Source: Hypholoma sublateritium FD-334 SS-4 (Eukaryota; Basidiomycota; Agaricomycetes; Agaricales; Strophariaceae). Taken from it: DNA of 64,000 nt. Below the pieces are notes generated by a model. It made no database searches and was not told the origin of the DNA. It was given only the letters and a program-made list of their open reading frames with translations. The number at the start of each line of letters is the position of its first letter. The first letter of the stretch is position 1. The DNA is taken from positions 71,549 through 135,548 of the forward strand of contig KN817580.1 of the NCBI GenBank assembly GCA_000827495.1, in the 5' to 3' direction. The translations under genes were made by a program, and so were the position numbers. Shown here in pieces: positions 54,778-64,000 of the stretch.

Positions 54778-57760
54778 ATGCCCTACTCCACGCCGTCGCA
54801 GGGGCGCCCTGGCCACCGCCGCTCCTACTCGCACATCGCCGCCCCGCCCGCGTATGCGTCGACGACCCCGGCGCTGCCCCGCCGCAAGACGCACGACGAG
54901 CCGCCCAAGTTCCAGCTCGGCCGCGACGACGACGACGACTCGTCCGCGGACGAGGCGGCGCCCAAGGACGACGACGGCCGCGCGCTGCCGCCGCTGCGCC
55001 TCAAGCTCAAGCCGTCGCCGTTCGACGCCGTGCCGTTCCCGCGCACGGCGTCGCCGCTGCCCGTGCAGTCGTCGCTGCCCTTCCCGCACGTCCGCGTCGC
55101 CTCCGAGGACGGGCCCAGGCCCGTCGACCCGCGCCTCGTCCGCCCGTCCGTCGCCCGCACGTCGTCGTCCCCGATCCTGCTCTCCAACGGCAAGCCGCTC
55201 AAGTCGTCGCTCAAGGGCTCGTCGTCGTCCCCCAACATCCCCTTCCCGCCCCAGTCCCTCGTCCCCAGCATCATGTTCCCCGACCTCCACTCCCGCCACC
55301 AGCGCGCCCGCTCCGCCCCGTCGACCCCGCGCCTCGAGCACATCGACCTCGCCGCACCCGCCTCGCCCCAGTCCGACTCCACCCCCCCGTCCCCCACGTA
55401 TTTCCCCCAGAAGAACGTCCACTTCCCGTCCCAGGAGGAAGGCGGCCTCGCCACCGTCCGCGTCTTCAACCGCTCCGCTAAGCCCGCTTCCCTCTCCCGT
55501 CTGGGCGAGGAGACAGAGACCGAGACCGAGGGCGAGAGCTCCGCCACCGGGTGGGGCGGTCCTAGAGCAAACAGCTGGGGCCCCCGCAGCGGCAGCAGCA
55601 GGGCCTACCCCCGTCCCTCTTACAATTTTCCCGTCCTCTCTGGCGCCGCCCCAGCCAGACACAGTCCCTTGGCCCACGAGATTGAAAAAGTCCTCTCGGT
55701 CGACATCGCCAACTCGTCCCCCATCCCGGCCAGAGGCGCTCAAAATGGCGATGGAAACATCTATCTGGAGAGCATGGGTTTCCTGCGCCAAGGTATGTTC
55801 TTTTCTTCCCGCCGGTATCGATGCTCATCATGACCCAGGTCCACAAGACCCCTCGCCCAAGCGCCCTCTCACTCTGACAGGCACCATGCTCGTCAGGAAC
55901 GTCACATACCAAAAGACCGTCGCCATTCGCTTCACCATGGACGACTGGCATACCACCAACGACGTCGTCGCACGCCACGAAAAGTCCTTGGCCGCCCTTC
56001 CCGGTCGCTTCGTCCGCGGCGCATCAGGTGCATTGGACGCCCCCAAAGAGCGTGTGTGCTCGCCGTATGCAGTCGACTCTATCGGCGACGCGGTCGTCGC
56101 CGTCGGAGATGCCCCTGCCTGGGACCGCTTCCGCTTCGACATCAACCTCGAAGACTATGCGGATGCCCTTGAGACCCGCACGATGTGGCTTGTCGGTCGC
56201 TACTCGGCTGCCTCCGTCGCCCAGCCCAGCGAAGCAACGTCCCCTGCCGCGCCTATGGAATGGTGGGATAACAATATGGGCGCCAATTATCGTGTCGGGT
56301 TTGAGAGGAAGGAGCAATCGAGCGACCAGATGTACAAGAGGGGTGTCATCGTCAGTGCACCTCGTGAGTCTTCTAGCGTAGTTTTCAGTCTTGGTGCTTA
56401 CCATCTTCCAGCCGCGTATCTGCCTACACGTCCCACCGCGACGTCGCCACCGCCCAAGTCGTACCCTGCCCCACCGCAGATGTCGGCGTCGATATCCCTT
56501 CCATTGTCCTTGAGCGAGCAGCGTCAGCAGCAGCAACAATATGCCGAACAGAAGCAGCGCCAAGCCGCCATGACCCAGAGCACAATGGCGCACCTCAAGA
56601 AGCTGAACCTCATGAACTATGCCGCCCCTGCCCCATACACACCAACGGAAAGTTCTCGCGCCATCTCGATATCCTCCGTCGACTCGAGCTCGACGTCGAC
56701 CAGCACCGACTCGACGCCGCTGCAGACCCCGACGCAAGGCAACGACGAGTCGGTGTACGTCCAAAAGAGCTCGGACCAGGACCTCGATGTGAACGTGCTG
56801 CAAGAAGACGGCGCGATCAACGCGACCTGGGGCGCCGCCTCGATGGCGATGGAAAATGGATTCCCAGCGACGTTCCTGCCGTCCGAGTCGGGCGCGTCGA
56901 CGCCGACGGCGGCCAGCGTGATGGAGGCCACCTCGGAGCTGAGCACCAGCCCGCCGTTCTCCGCGATGGGCGGCGACGCGCTGCCCGCCGCCGCCGCCGC
57001 CAAGCGCGGCGCGCTGTACTGGCCGTGGGGCTCGTTCGCGAGCCAGGAGACGACGACGCCGACGGAGGCGACGCACGACGTGCGCCTCACCGCGCCCGTC
57101 GCGTCGCTCCTGTCTGATATCAAGGATAAGAGCACCGCGTCGGGCCTCGGCCAGCTTGCGGTGCCCCAGCGCAGGAAGCACCACCCGGCGGCGGCGCCGG
57201 ATGCGGGCGCCCGTGTCAACTTTACGCTCGGCGGCTCGTCGTCCAGCGGGAGCGACTCCGGCTCGCCCGCATCGCGCCGCCGCGCCGCCGCCGCCGCCGT
57301 CGGTAGCGCCATCAACGCCCCGCAGCCCGTCTCAGCGGCGGCGGCGAGCTACGGGCCCGCGTCGTGGGGCATGCGCCCCGGCTCGCCGCGCCCCCCGATG
57401 GCAGGCAACGCAAGCCCGCCGTACCCCGGCTCGCCGAAGCGCTTCCTCTCGCCGGCGCCGCTCCCCGGACCCCCATCGGGCGTGCGCTCCCCGATCGCGG
57501 GCGGCGCGCGGTCGCCGCTGCGGCTGTCCCCTGTCAACTCGTCGGCGGCGCTCGGCGGCGCGGAGGGCGGTGTCGCGGGCGGTGCGCTGGGTGGTGTCGG
57601 GGGCGGTGCGGGCGCGGCGGGGCAGGACGATGCGGTGTATCAGGCGTTCGTGCGCCAGTGGTGCTTCGCGCAGGCGCCGGGGCCGACGGTGGGCGCGAGT
57701 GTGGGCGCGAGCGGCGCCGCGGCTGTGGGGACGCCGATCCCTGAGGGCGTCAACGTCTAG
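54778..57760 (+). CDS. Protein phosphatase 1 regulatory subunit with CBM21 glycogen-binding domain
   Basis: Three exons, 54778-55792, 55839-56363 and 56412-57760, join in phase to 962 aa. The N-terminal 300 residues are Ser/Pro-rich with the segment KPLKSSLKGSSSSPN and an RVxF-type PP1-docking motif in QKNVHF. A CBM21 domain follows across the first splice (about residues 340-500): LVRNVTYQKTVAIRFTMDDW, WDRFRFDINLEDYA, and the end WWDNNMGANYRVGF. This layout is that of fungal Gac1/Pig-type and animal PPP1R3-type glycogen-targeting subunits, which bring PP1 (Glc7) to glycogen and activate glycogen synthase. The C-terminal 430 residues are low complexity (Gln, Ser, Ala, Gly). Coding GC is very high, so other frames are also open. 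A link to SNF1 in the same window is only thematic. Confidence 0.9.
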
Positions 57761-58937
57761 TTTGAAGGAGGGGGTGGGGTGCATCGAAAGCGAGGTAAGG
57801 ACCCATGGTTTATGAACGCGAGGCGAGGCTGATGCTTTTTCTCCTTTTGCTTTAGAGCGGCGGAAAGCCTGTATTGCGTCGGTGCGACGTCCCCAGTGAC
57901 AGGGTGCACGGTCGGCGGCGACACTGGGCTATTTTTGCGCCTGCGCTCGACGCCCTCTCTCGGTCTCTTCTTCGTTTCCCGGTCTCGTTTCCTGTGGTTT
58001 CGCACGCTTATCTCGTGCTTTCTGTGCTCGTTCTTGGTCTTTTCCCTGTGTATCATCATCATCATCATCTTTAATCATCTTTTTTCTATCTCCTGTTGTT
58101 GTTCTTTCGTATTTTAGTGTACTTTTACGATATATCCACGGATCCTCTTTCATCTTCATTTGCCTTTTTCATTGTCTTTTGTTGTTACGGACTGATCCCT
58201 ATCCACCTCGCTCCTCGACACTTATGTGGCGTCGGATCTGCGCATACCCACCATCAATGCAGCATCCGCCGCCAAAGCTACCGCCAAGCCGACTACCCAG
58301 GCCAGCTGGCGCACCACATCGAAACCAACGTCCGTCCTACCGACGTCTTCGCCATCCATAATCAAAGCATACGAACTACCCAAAAATGACGGGCGCCAAT
58401 GGTGCACCGTGCGCAGACGCACATATGCGTCTGCCCGCTGCCCTTCGCGCCCGCCGCTATCTGCCCATTATCGTTATCCATCCGTATCCCGCCTGATATC
58501 AGCGATCCAATCCGCACCTCGCTCTATCCGCGTCCATCCATCGACGCCTCCGCTCACGCTTGCCGCTCGCTGCACCCGTCTCCGGTTCTGCATATTTCAC
58601 AACTCACGACCCCCCTTCTGCTTATGTCCGTTTTCCCAACCTAGATGCGTTCGCACCCCATACATACACGAACTACATGCGGTGCGCACGCCGCACGACA
58701 CTTCATCATATCCCCCCTTCCGAATAGCCCGCCATGTCTGCTTTCAAGTTCCCGTCCTGTATACGTAGTACCCCCCGCCTGCCCCCGCGCCGAGCGCACG
58801 CTTGGCCGTCTCTCGCTTTGTGTAATGATATTAATTATGATTGCTTGCTATGTGATAGGTGTGTGTGTGATGTAAGGTGTGTGGTGGAGATTAGCAATAG
58901 GGTAAGGTGGGTGGTGGATAAGCAGAAGATTGAAAAA
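57761..58937. other. Intergenic between convergent genes
   Basis: 1.2 kb with a pyrimidine-rich 3' UTR-like part and an (ATC)n tract near 58048-58065. No gene seen. The frame at 58226-58768 lacks any domain. Confidence 0.5.
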
Positions 58938-60696
58938 TTAAATGAATAAGCCGGCCCCGACTTGACCGCCACCGGCACCCGACGACGAATCGTCTTCGCC
59001 GCTGTCGCCGCTATCGCTTTCGCCGCTTTCCTCGCTACCGCTGTCATCGCTTTCCTCGCTGTTGCTGTCACCGCTTTCCTCGCTGCTGCTGTCGCCACTT
59101 TCTTCGCCGCTTTCGTCATCGCTGCTGTCGACACTGTCATCGCTAATGTCCTTGCCATCCCCCGATTCGACAGCCTTCGGCACCTCCGACGCCCTGAGAA
59201 GACTAACCAGTTGGTCAATATCCTCAGACTTTACCACCGCCTCTGGCACCTCCAGCGGACCGAGAAAATGATCGCCCAACGCGCTCAGCAGCGTACGGCG
59301 CACCTCCGCCGCCGCGGCGGCGAAGTGGCACCCACAGCGCTCCGCCGTGCCCCCCTCGGCGGACGCCACGAGCTCCTCGAGCGCGAGCACCGGCGAGTAC
59401 GCGGGCTTGTCCGCGCAGCCCCAGCGCCCGCCCGCGGCGCCACATGCGCTTCCACTGCGTCGCGCAGACCGCGTCGTGGTCCTTCCCTGCGGCCGCGGCG
59501 GCGCCCGGGCGCTCGGTCTGCGGGGGCGTCTTGAGGGTGTCCCAGTACCGCGAGATCGACCAGAACCCGCGGAACAGCACGCCCATCTGGGCGGGCGTCC
59601 AGCCGCGCGCGGGCGAGGAGGCGGCGACGGCGTTCAGCTTGAGCAGCTCGTGGTAGTAGATGTACCCCTGGAGCTGGCGCAGGCCGCGCGTCTCTGCGGG
59701 GGTGTACTTGGGCTGCTCGTCCGCGCGCGGTGTGAGCACGTCGCAGATGAGCGCTTCGAGTGCGACGCCCCTGTCAGGGGGTGCGGAGGCCAGGACGATC
59801 ACGGCAGGAGACCAAGACGCCGGCACGTCCTGGCTGCATGACAGCAGCGTTGTCCTGGACCAGTCGCGGAACCGCGGGATCTTGTATTTCGTGGCCATGT
59901 TGAAGAGCCTTCCGAGCCGGAGAGACTCCTCGACGTTCGCGACATTTCGCTGCTCAGCTTTATCTGGTCTTCGGGTTATTTATTTTAAAAACCACACAAT
60001 TTGACAAATTTGCGAGCTCACTCAGATGTTAGCGCCCAGCAAAGCGCCGCAAAGTCTTCTACGGAATCGTCCTGGAGGTGCAGAAAAGGTGTCACGCCGC
60101 TGTGAGAAGGCCCCAGTGATTCAGCAAACACCGGCGAGCTGTCAACGAGCAGGTGCCAAGATAACTGTATTTTCAGCACATAAGGTCAGCTCGTCGAATC
60201 GGATTCAGTATAAATATACGCACTCTGAATTGACTCTGAAGAGCATGTGTTCAACCATGATGACACAGGTTTCTGTCTTTTGGTAGAATTCAGGGTGGGG
60301 TGTACACGCAACCATATCATATCCAGCAGGACGACTTGACGCTGGTTTGGAAGGGACGGGGGTTGCCACACTGTGCTCCGAACTTGAACAATCCACTGCA
60401 ACATTGCCCGGTAGCGTACGCCGCTTCGAAGGTCTCTCGGGGGAACATTCTAGGCTTTTCGAGCGACTACGTTTTCGCGCTTTATTGGTGGACGCGACAG
60501 CCCCATGTTGAGCAGTCACCGGATGTTGGAGCGCCTCGCTGGTATGAGTGCTGTCACTTGCCAGTGAGTGAATCATAGGGGCACACGCTGCTGGCACTGG
60601 AGCGGGCTGTGGGGCGGGAAGGGATTCATGCGCAGCAGCTTGAGCTCCCCAAGCTCTCTTGAGAATTGCAGCAGTCACCTTGACTTTTCGACCCAT
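58938..60696 (-). CDS. BTB/POZ-like protein, copy 2, with a probable frameshift
   Basis: Exons 60696-60224, 60138-60022 and 59968-58938. The first encodes a basic Ser/Pro-rich N-terminus with an NLS-like KARKRSRSK and begins the BTB core (CVIMVEHMLFRV); the second continues SPVFAESL and FLHLQDDSVEDFAALCWALT; the third has LGRLFNMATKYKIPRFRDW. Shared with copy 1 (32780-34065) are QGYIYYHELL, GKDHDAVCATQWKRMW, CGCHFAAAAAEVRRTL and GDHFLGP. The tail is a run of Asp/Glu/Ser. At about 59440, within a CG-rich run after KRMW, the family sequence moves to another frame, so the consensus contains a one- or two-base change. BTB domains usually mediate protein contacts. Specific function unknown. Confidence 0.65.
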
Positions 60697-61951
60697 GGCA
60701 GTGGTCGTGAAGAACGCGTAACGGATACTCGAACAAGTTGGTGATACTGATGCGGATGTCCAAATAAGGAGCGGCCAGGGCTTAACGCGTTCGATGATTT
60801 AATTCCGGACTGAAATAGGTAGGTACACTTTTTCAAGCGTTGCTATAATCCTGGAGCTTTATTTCTCACACACACGCACGCTATGTGTATATAGCACGCT
60901 AATCCGAGCTTTCTAACTTTGCTGCGCGTAAAAGACGCGTCGTGGACGCTAAACATCCGAGTCATTTAATTGACGCGTTGCAGAAAGCGTGATCTCATGA
61001 TCTGGCACTGGTGAGTTAAATTTTGCATCTGTATGGTCATTACCTATCACACTAGAGCTTGTGGAGGTCGTACAGCAGAGCTTGACAATATTCGCCACGT
61101 CAGGAGGTGCTTTGGTTGGTCCCGTGCGACGTGCACGCTGCCACTGCATTGGCATTGTGTTTATTCTCAGATATCTAGAACATTTTACACGCCAATATCA
61201 ATCTAATCAGAGCAAGCTCTCAGCTGTTCCCTTATCTTGGTCTGTAAAAAAAGAGTCGTATGGCTGGTCATGCTGCTACGTCCACGACAATCCCAAAAGC
61301 CGGCCAGACTTTCACAGCCGGATGATAATATTCGCAATTTAGACTATTATTCGCCATCTTGACAGTATACTGACGAGTTATGGTGCTTTGCGTCGTAAGG
61401 TCGCTCGACATTATTAGAATGAATCCATATGCCGTTATAGCACAGTGAGAATGTGAAGCCGACTTTGTAGGTTGAGAGGGCTTGGAGACGGCTATTAAAA
61501 GATTATTCTAAATATATTTCCCACGACAGAACATGGCCGCGGCTTCTGCCTTTCTTCTTTCCTCCACGACTTCCACATCTATCATGGCCAGCATGCGTGT
61601 GATAGCAAGTTTAGCGTCCCAAGCATCTTATCTTATAATTCTGTCTGTTTTCTTTTTCCATATGCGTCAATACTCATTGGCATTTTTAACAGTTTGCCGG
61701 GGCCGGTTGACGAGTACTTCGTCAGAGTTCGAAATCTGCGTGATACGGAGTATCTTCAGCATGCTACAGCGCTTCTAGTATGCACATGGTGGATCGGCCA
61801 TGTGTACAGGAAAAGTTTGAGAGACATCCCAATGCGTTCTCCCTAATTATTCTACCGTATTCTGCACGGGTAATCTTCGAGTATAAAACATCGCTCGGCG
61901 CCATGGATTATTTCCAAGCAGCATCGCTCAGCTCCCAAGGTCTCTACAAGC
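60697..61951. other. Intergenic, 1.3 kb, with promoter of the G1 peptidase
   Basis: No convincing gene. A minus-strand frame (60949-61155) and a plus-strand frame (61533-61778) lack domains. The right end holds a TATA-like site. Confidence 0.45.
61882..61887 (+). promoter_or_regulatory. TATA box of the G1 peptidase gene
   Basis: TATAAA about 70 bp upstream of the ATG at 61952, a usual distance for a highly expressed secreted fungal enzyme. Confidence 0.55.
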
Positions 61952-62809
61952 ATGAAGTTCTCCGCCGTTGTCCTCGCCGCAATCTTCCTCTTCACCGACG
62001 TCGCAGTCGCGCGCCCTTCCCGCCTGCAGGAGCGCCTTGCTGCTCGTGCCCGTAGCTCACGCCCCCTCGTCCACGCGGATGGCACCACTGTGCTCACGGC
62101 GGAGGCTGCTCCCTCAAACGTAACTCACGCCACTGAGTTCAGCACCAACTGGTCCGGTGCCGTCCTCGTGAGCCCCCCGGCTGGACAGACATTCACCACC
62201 GTCACCGGTTCCTTCGTCGTGCCAACCCCCAAGGGAACTGGTGCCGCATCTGCATGGGTCGGAATCGACGGAGACACCGCTCAGAACTCCATCCTCCAGT
62301 CTGGTGTCGACTTTACCGTCGCCAGCAACGGCCGTGTCACTTATCAGGCATGGTTCGAGTGGTTCCCTAATTTCGCCATCGATTTCTCCAACTTCCCCAT
62401 CTCCGCTGGACAGACGATCACCGTCACAGTCCATGCCACTTCCAAGACCGCCGGCACCGTTGTGCTTACCAACGCTTCCACTGGCAAGAGCATCACTCAG
62501 GCCGTCAGCGCGCCTTCTTCCTCGGTAAATTATTAAATACTACCGAATATGAACGAAATTCACGAACCTCTCCAGGCTGCCCTTGCTGGACAGAACGCCG
62601 AGTGGATTGTTGAGGACTTCGAAGAGGGTAACTCCCTGGTGACCCTCACCAACTTTGGCAGCGTCACATTCACCGGTGCCAGCGCCTCGACGGCTTCTTC
62701 ATCAGTTGGATTGACTGGAGCCACCATCATCGACATGCAACAGAACTCCGTCACCCTCACCAGTGTTTCCGTTGGAAGCAGCTCCTCCGTCACCATCACC
62801 CACACGTAA
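61952..62809 (+). CDS. Secreted G1 (eqolisin) glutamic peptidase
   Basis: Two exons, 61952-62524 and 62576-62809, join in phase to 268 aa. A signal peptide (KFSAVVLAAIFLFTDVAVA) and a basic propeptide precede the mature domain, which starts near FSTNWSGAVL. Family blocks are SAWVGIDGDTAQNSILQSG, carrying the catalytic Gln, YQAWFEWFPNFA, and NAEWIVEDFEEG, carrying the catalytic Glu. Eqolisins are pepstatin-insensitive acid endopeptidases unique mainly to fungi, secreted for nutrition or interaction with hosts. Length is normal for the family. The cysteines seen in some members are absent from the mature domain. Intact, with a good TATA box upstream. Confidence 0.93.
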
Positions 62810-63323
62810 AGCCATTAATTTGGTCAAGTGAATAGTCGTAGGATCATCGGTATGTTAAGGTGTCCATATCTGACTTCCAAGTTGCTAAAGCAGAGTTTTT
62901 CAGAATTGCTATACTACTCCGCTGACATACATGTGTACATTTACTTGAGCGACGAATAACAGTATTTATAACATTGTCCAACATTCTCATAATAAATGAT
63001 AGCGCCCGGACTCGAACTTTGAATAAGCTCGTACTCAAGGTAACTCGTCGTAAGGCCAAATAAATCGTGCCAACGAAAGCATTCTTTGTGGCTACGGTCA
63101 TGATTCATTCAAATCTTGCCTGTACTGTGTCAGTGAATTCGGCGGGAATTCGGATGATGGGTATTGAACAATGAAATATGAGTAAAATATTGCGTCTATA
63201 CAAAAACAACGGTTGACAGGCACCGATAGCATGATAAAGTAATGAGTAGTAAGGCAGATAATAGCAAAGCAATGAGCAGACGAGGGAAAACCAAACCAAA
63301 TATTTCAAGCCCCACGAATGGAT
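62810..63323. other. Convergent intergenic spacer
   Basis: 514 bp, AT-rich, between the ends of the G1 peptidase and the MAU2-like gene. A tRNA T-arm-like string near 63005 was rejected. No gene seen. Confidence 0.5.
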
Positions 63324-64000
63324 CTATTCCACTTCAAGGAATTTTCGCTTTTGCACCCTCACCACCGCCGCCATGAATTTCTCATTAGCAGCTATTTGTT
63401 TCGATGCTCCCCGCTCGTCAGCGCTGCGCCGCTTAAGTTCTAGCAATTGGAATTTAGCGACGCTAGATAGGAAAGCGGTGAGCCTACCTAAATTCCGTTC
63501 TCCGATCCACAGCCTCAGATGTGCATTTCCCACACCATCTCGCTCAGTCAGTGTAGGGGTCACCTTGGATGTATCAGCCTTTGGTGGTGCCTTGGGTTGC
63601 GCACCAAGACCCGCCGCAAGCTGCTCAGCAGTGCCAAGCATTGTTTCTGCATGCTCCGTTGAAGTGTGCACATATTGGGCAGCGACAAGAGCTAGGACAA
63701 GGGCCCGAAGGTGATTGTCTTGCGCAGAGGTGGAGAGGTTGAGAGCAATACGCAGTTGAGCCCTTGTGCAGTCGAATAAACACCTAGACTGACGAGAGTG
63801 GTAGGGGGCACTTACTTGGTCACCAAAAACTCCTTTGATAACATAGCAGAAAGTACAGCACCGACAGCCCGGAGGGTCCCTCCTAGACCTTCACATTCCT
63901 TGGCGACTTTCTCGCCTTTCCTTCGTAATGGCTTCATCGCCCTTTCGAATGAATCTTCGTCTGTCTCTTCACCCGCAAGACCCACACGTAGCCAAATCTC
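63324..64000 (-). CDS. MAU2: Probable cohesin loading factor MAU2/SCC4, C-terminal part (runs off the window)
   Basis: Two exons are visible on the minus strand, 64000-63816 (continuing past the edge) and 63762-63324, with phase kept across a 53-nt intron. The first gives an Arg/Lys-rich helix pair ending KEFLVTK. The second begins AQLRIALNLSTSAQDNHLRALVLALVAAQY and continues ML..AEQLAAGLGA, then a variable linker and a final helix (RLWIGERNLGRLTAFL, then an Arg-rich segment). The NxHLRAL..AL.A..Y block followed by EQLAAGLGA is what I associate with the C-terminal TPR-like repeats of fungal MAU2/SCC4, partner of SCC2/NIPBL in loading cohesin onto chromatin. The N-terminal repeats lie outside the window, so the call is moderate. 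Confidence 0.6.

Noticed and set aside
56024..57184. Minus-strand 386-aa frame
   Set aside because: Same cause: the antisense of a GC-rich low-complexity coding exon.
62995..63075. tRNA-like T-arm string on the minus strand (TTCGAGTC)
   Set aside because: The bases on either side do not pair to form a T stem, and no anticodon or acceptor stem could be built.

Overview
The window looks like a chromosome piece from an agaricomycete (mushroom-forming basidiomycete). The genes carry many short GT-AG introns (mostly 45-70 nt). The gene content is typical of that group: a Plavaka-type transposase, HET-domain proteins, a fungal 7TM family, PRXL2-type peroxiredoxin, an LDS/RRT8-like membrane protein, GH2 beta-mannosidase, WSC, TauD-like oxygenases, a G1 (eqolisin) peptidase and BTB-like proteins. 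Exons below were joined by hand from splice signals, reading phase and family similarity; nothing was searched.

Left part (1-34 kb), accessory in character: an apparently intact Plavaka transposase (0.2-3.5 kb); an orphan membrane/coiled-coil gene (3.8-5.2); convergent paralogous 7TM genes, one decayed (8.0-9.1 and 9.6-10.8); then a cluster of a HET gene (14.0-16.1), a helical-bundle/coiled-coil gene (16.4-18.0) and a low-complexity gene (18.5-20.0). The last two share a short Asn/Ser-rich motif that resembles an amyloid-type signalling repeat. Next come a divergent LDS-like/peroxiredoxin pair (20.5-23.0), a 0.68-kb element with perfect 45-bp inverted termini (24.0-24.7), a DHA2 MFS transporter with a 7-nt exon (26.2-28.5), a secreted GH2 beta-mannosidase with one in-frame stop (28.9-32.3) and a BTB-like gene with one in-frame stop (32.8-34.1).

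Right part (34.7-64 kb) has more core genes: SNF1/AMPK-alpha kinase (34.7-37.0), a WSC remnant, a second HET gene (38.5-40.7), a tandem pair of TauD/TfdA-like dioxygenases (41.6-43.1 and 43.5-44.8, the second with a GC-AG intron), an orphan (45.0-46.0), an RRM-less CstF-64-like protein (46.3-47.3), a nucleotidyltransferase-fold protein (48.4-49.3), ubiquitin-L40 (49.7-50.2), a 4.5-kb gene-free stretch, a GC-rich CBM21/PP1-regulatory subunit gene (54.8-57.8), a second BTB-like gene (58.9-60.7), a G1 peptidase (62.0-62.8) and the C-terminal end of a probable MAU2/SCC4 cohesin loader running off the right edge.

The best candidate for something undescribed is the 14-20 kb cluster, where a HET effector-type gene sits beside two genes sharing four copies of one degenerate motif. 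A secondary theme is that several 7-34 kb accessory genes are interrupted by single stops or frameshifts while the core genes read cleanly. Real decay and consensus error (the sequence contains N bases) cannot be separated here.
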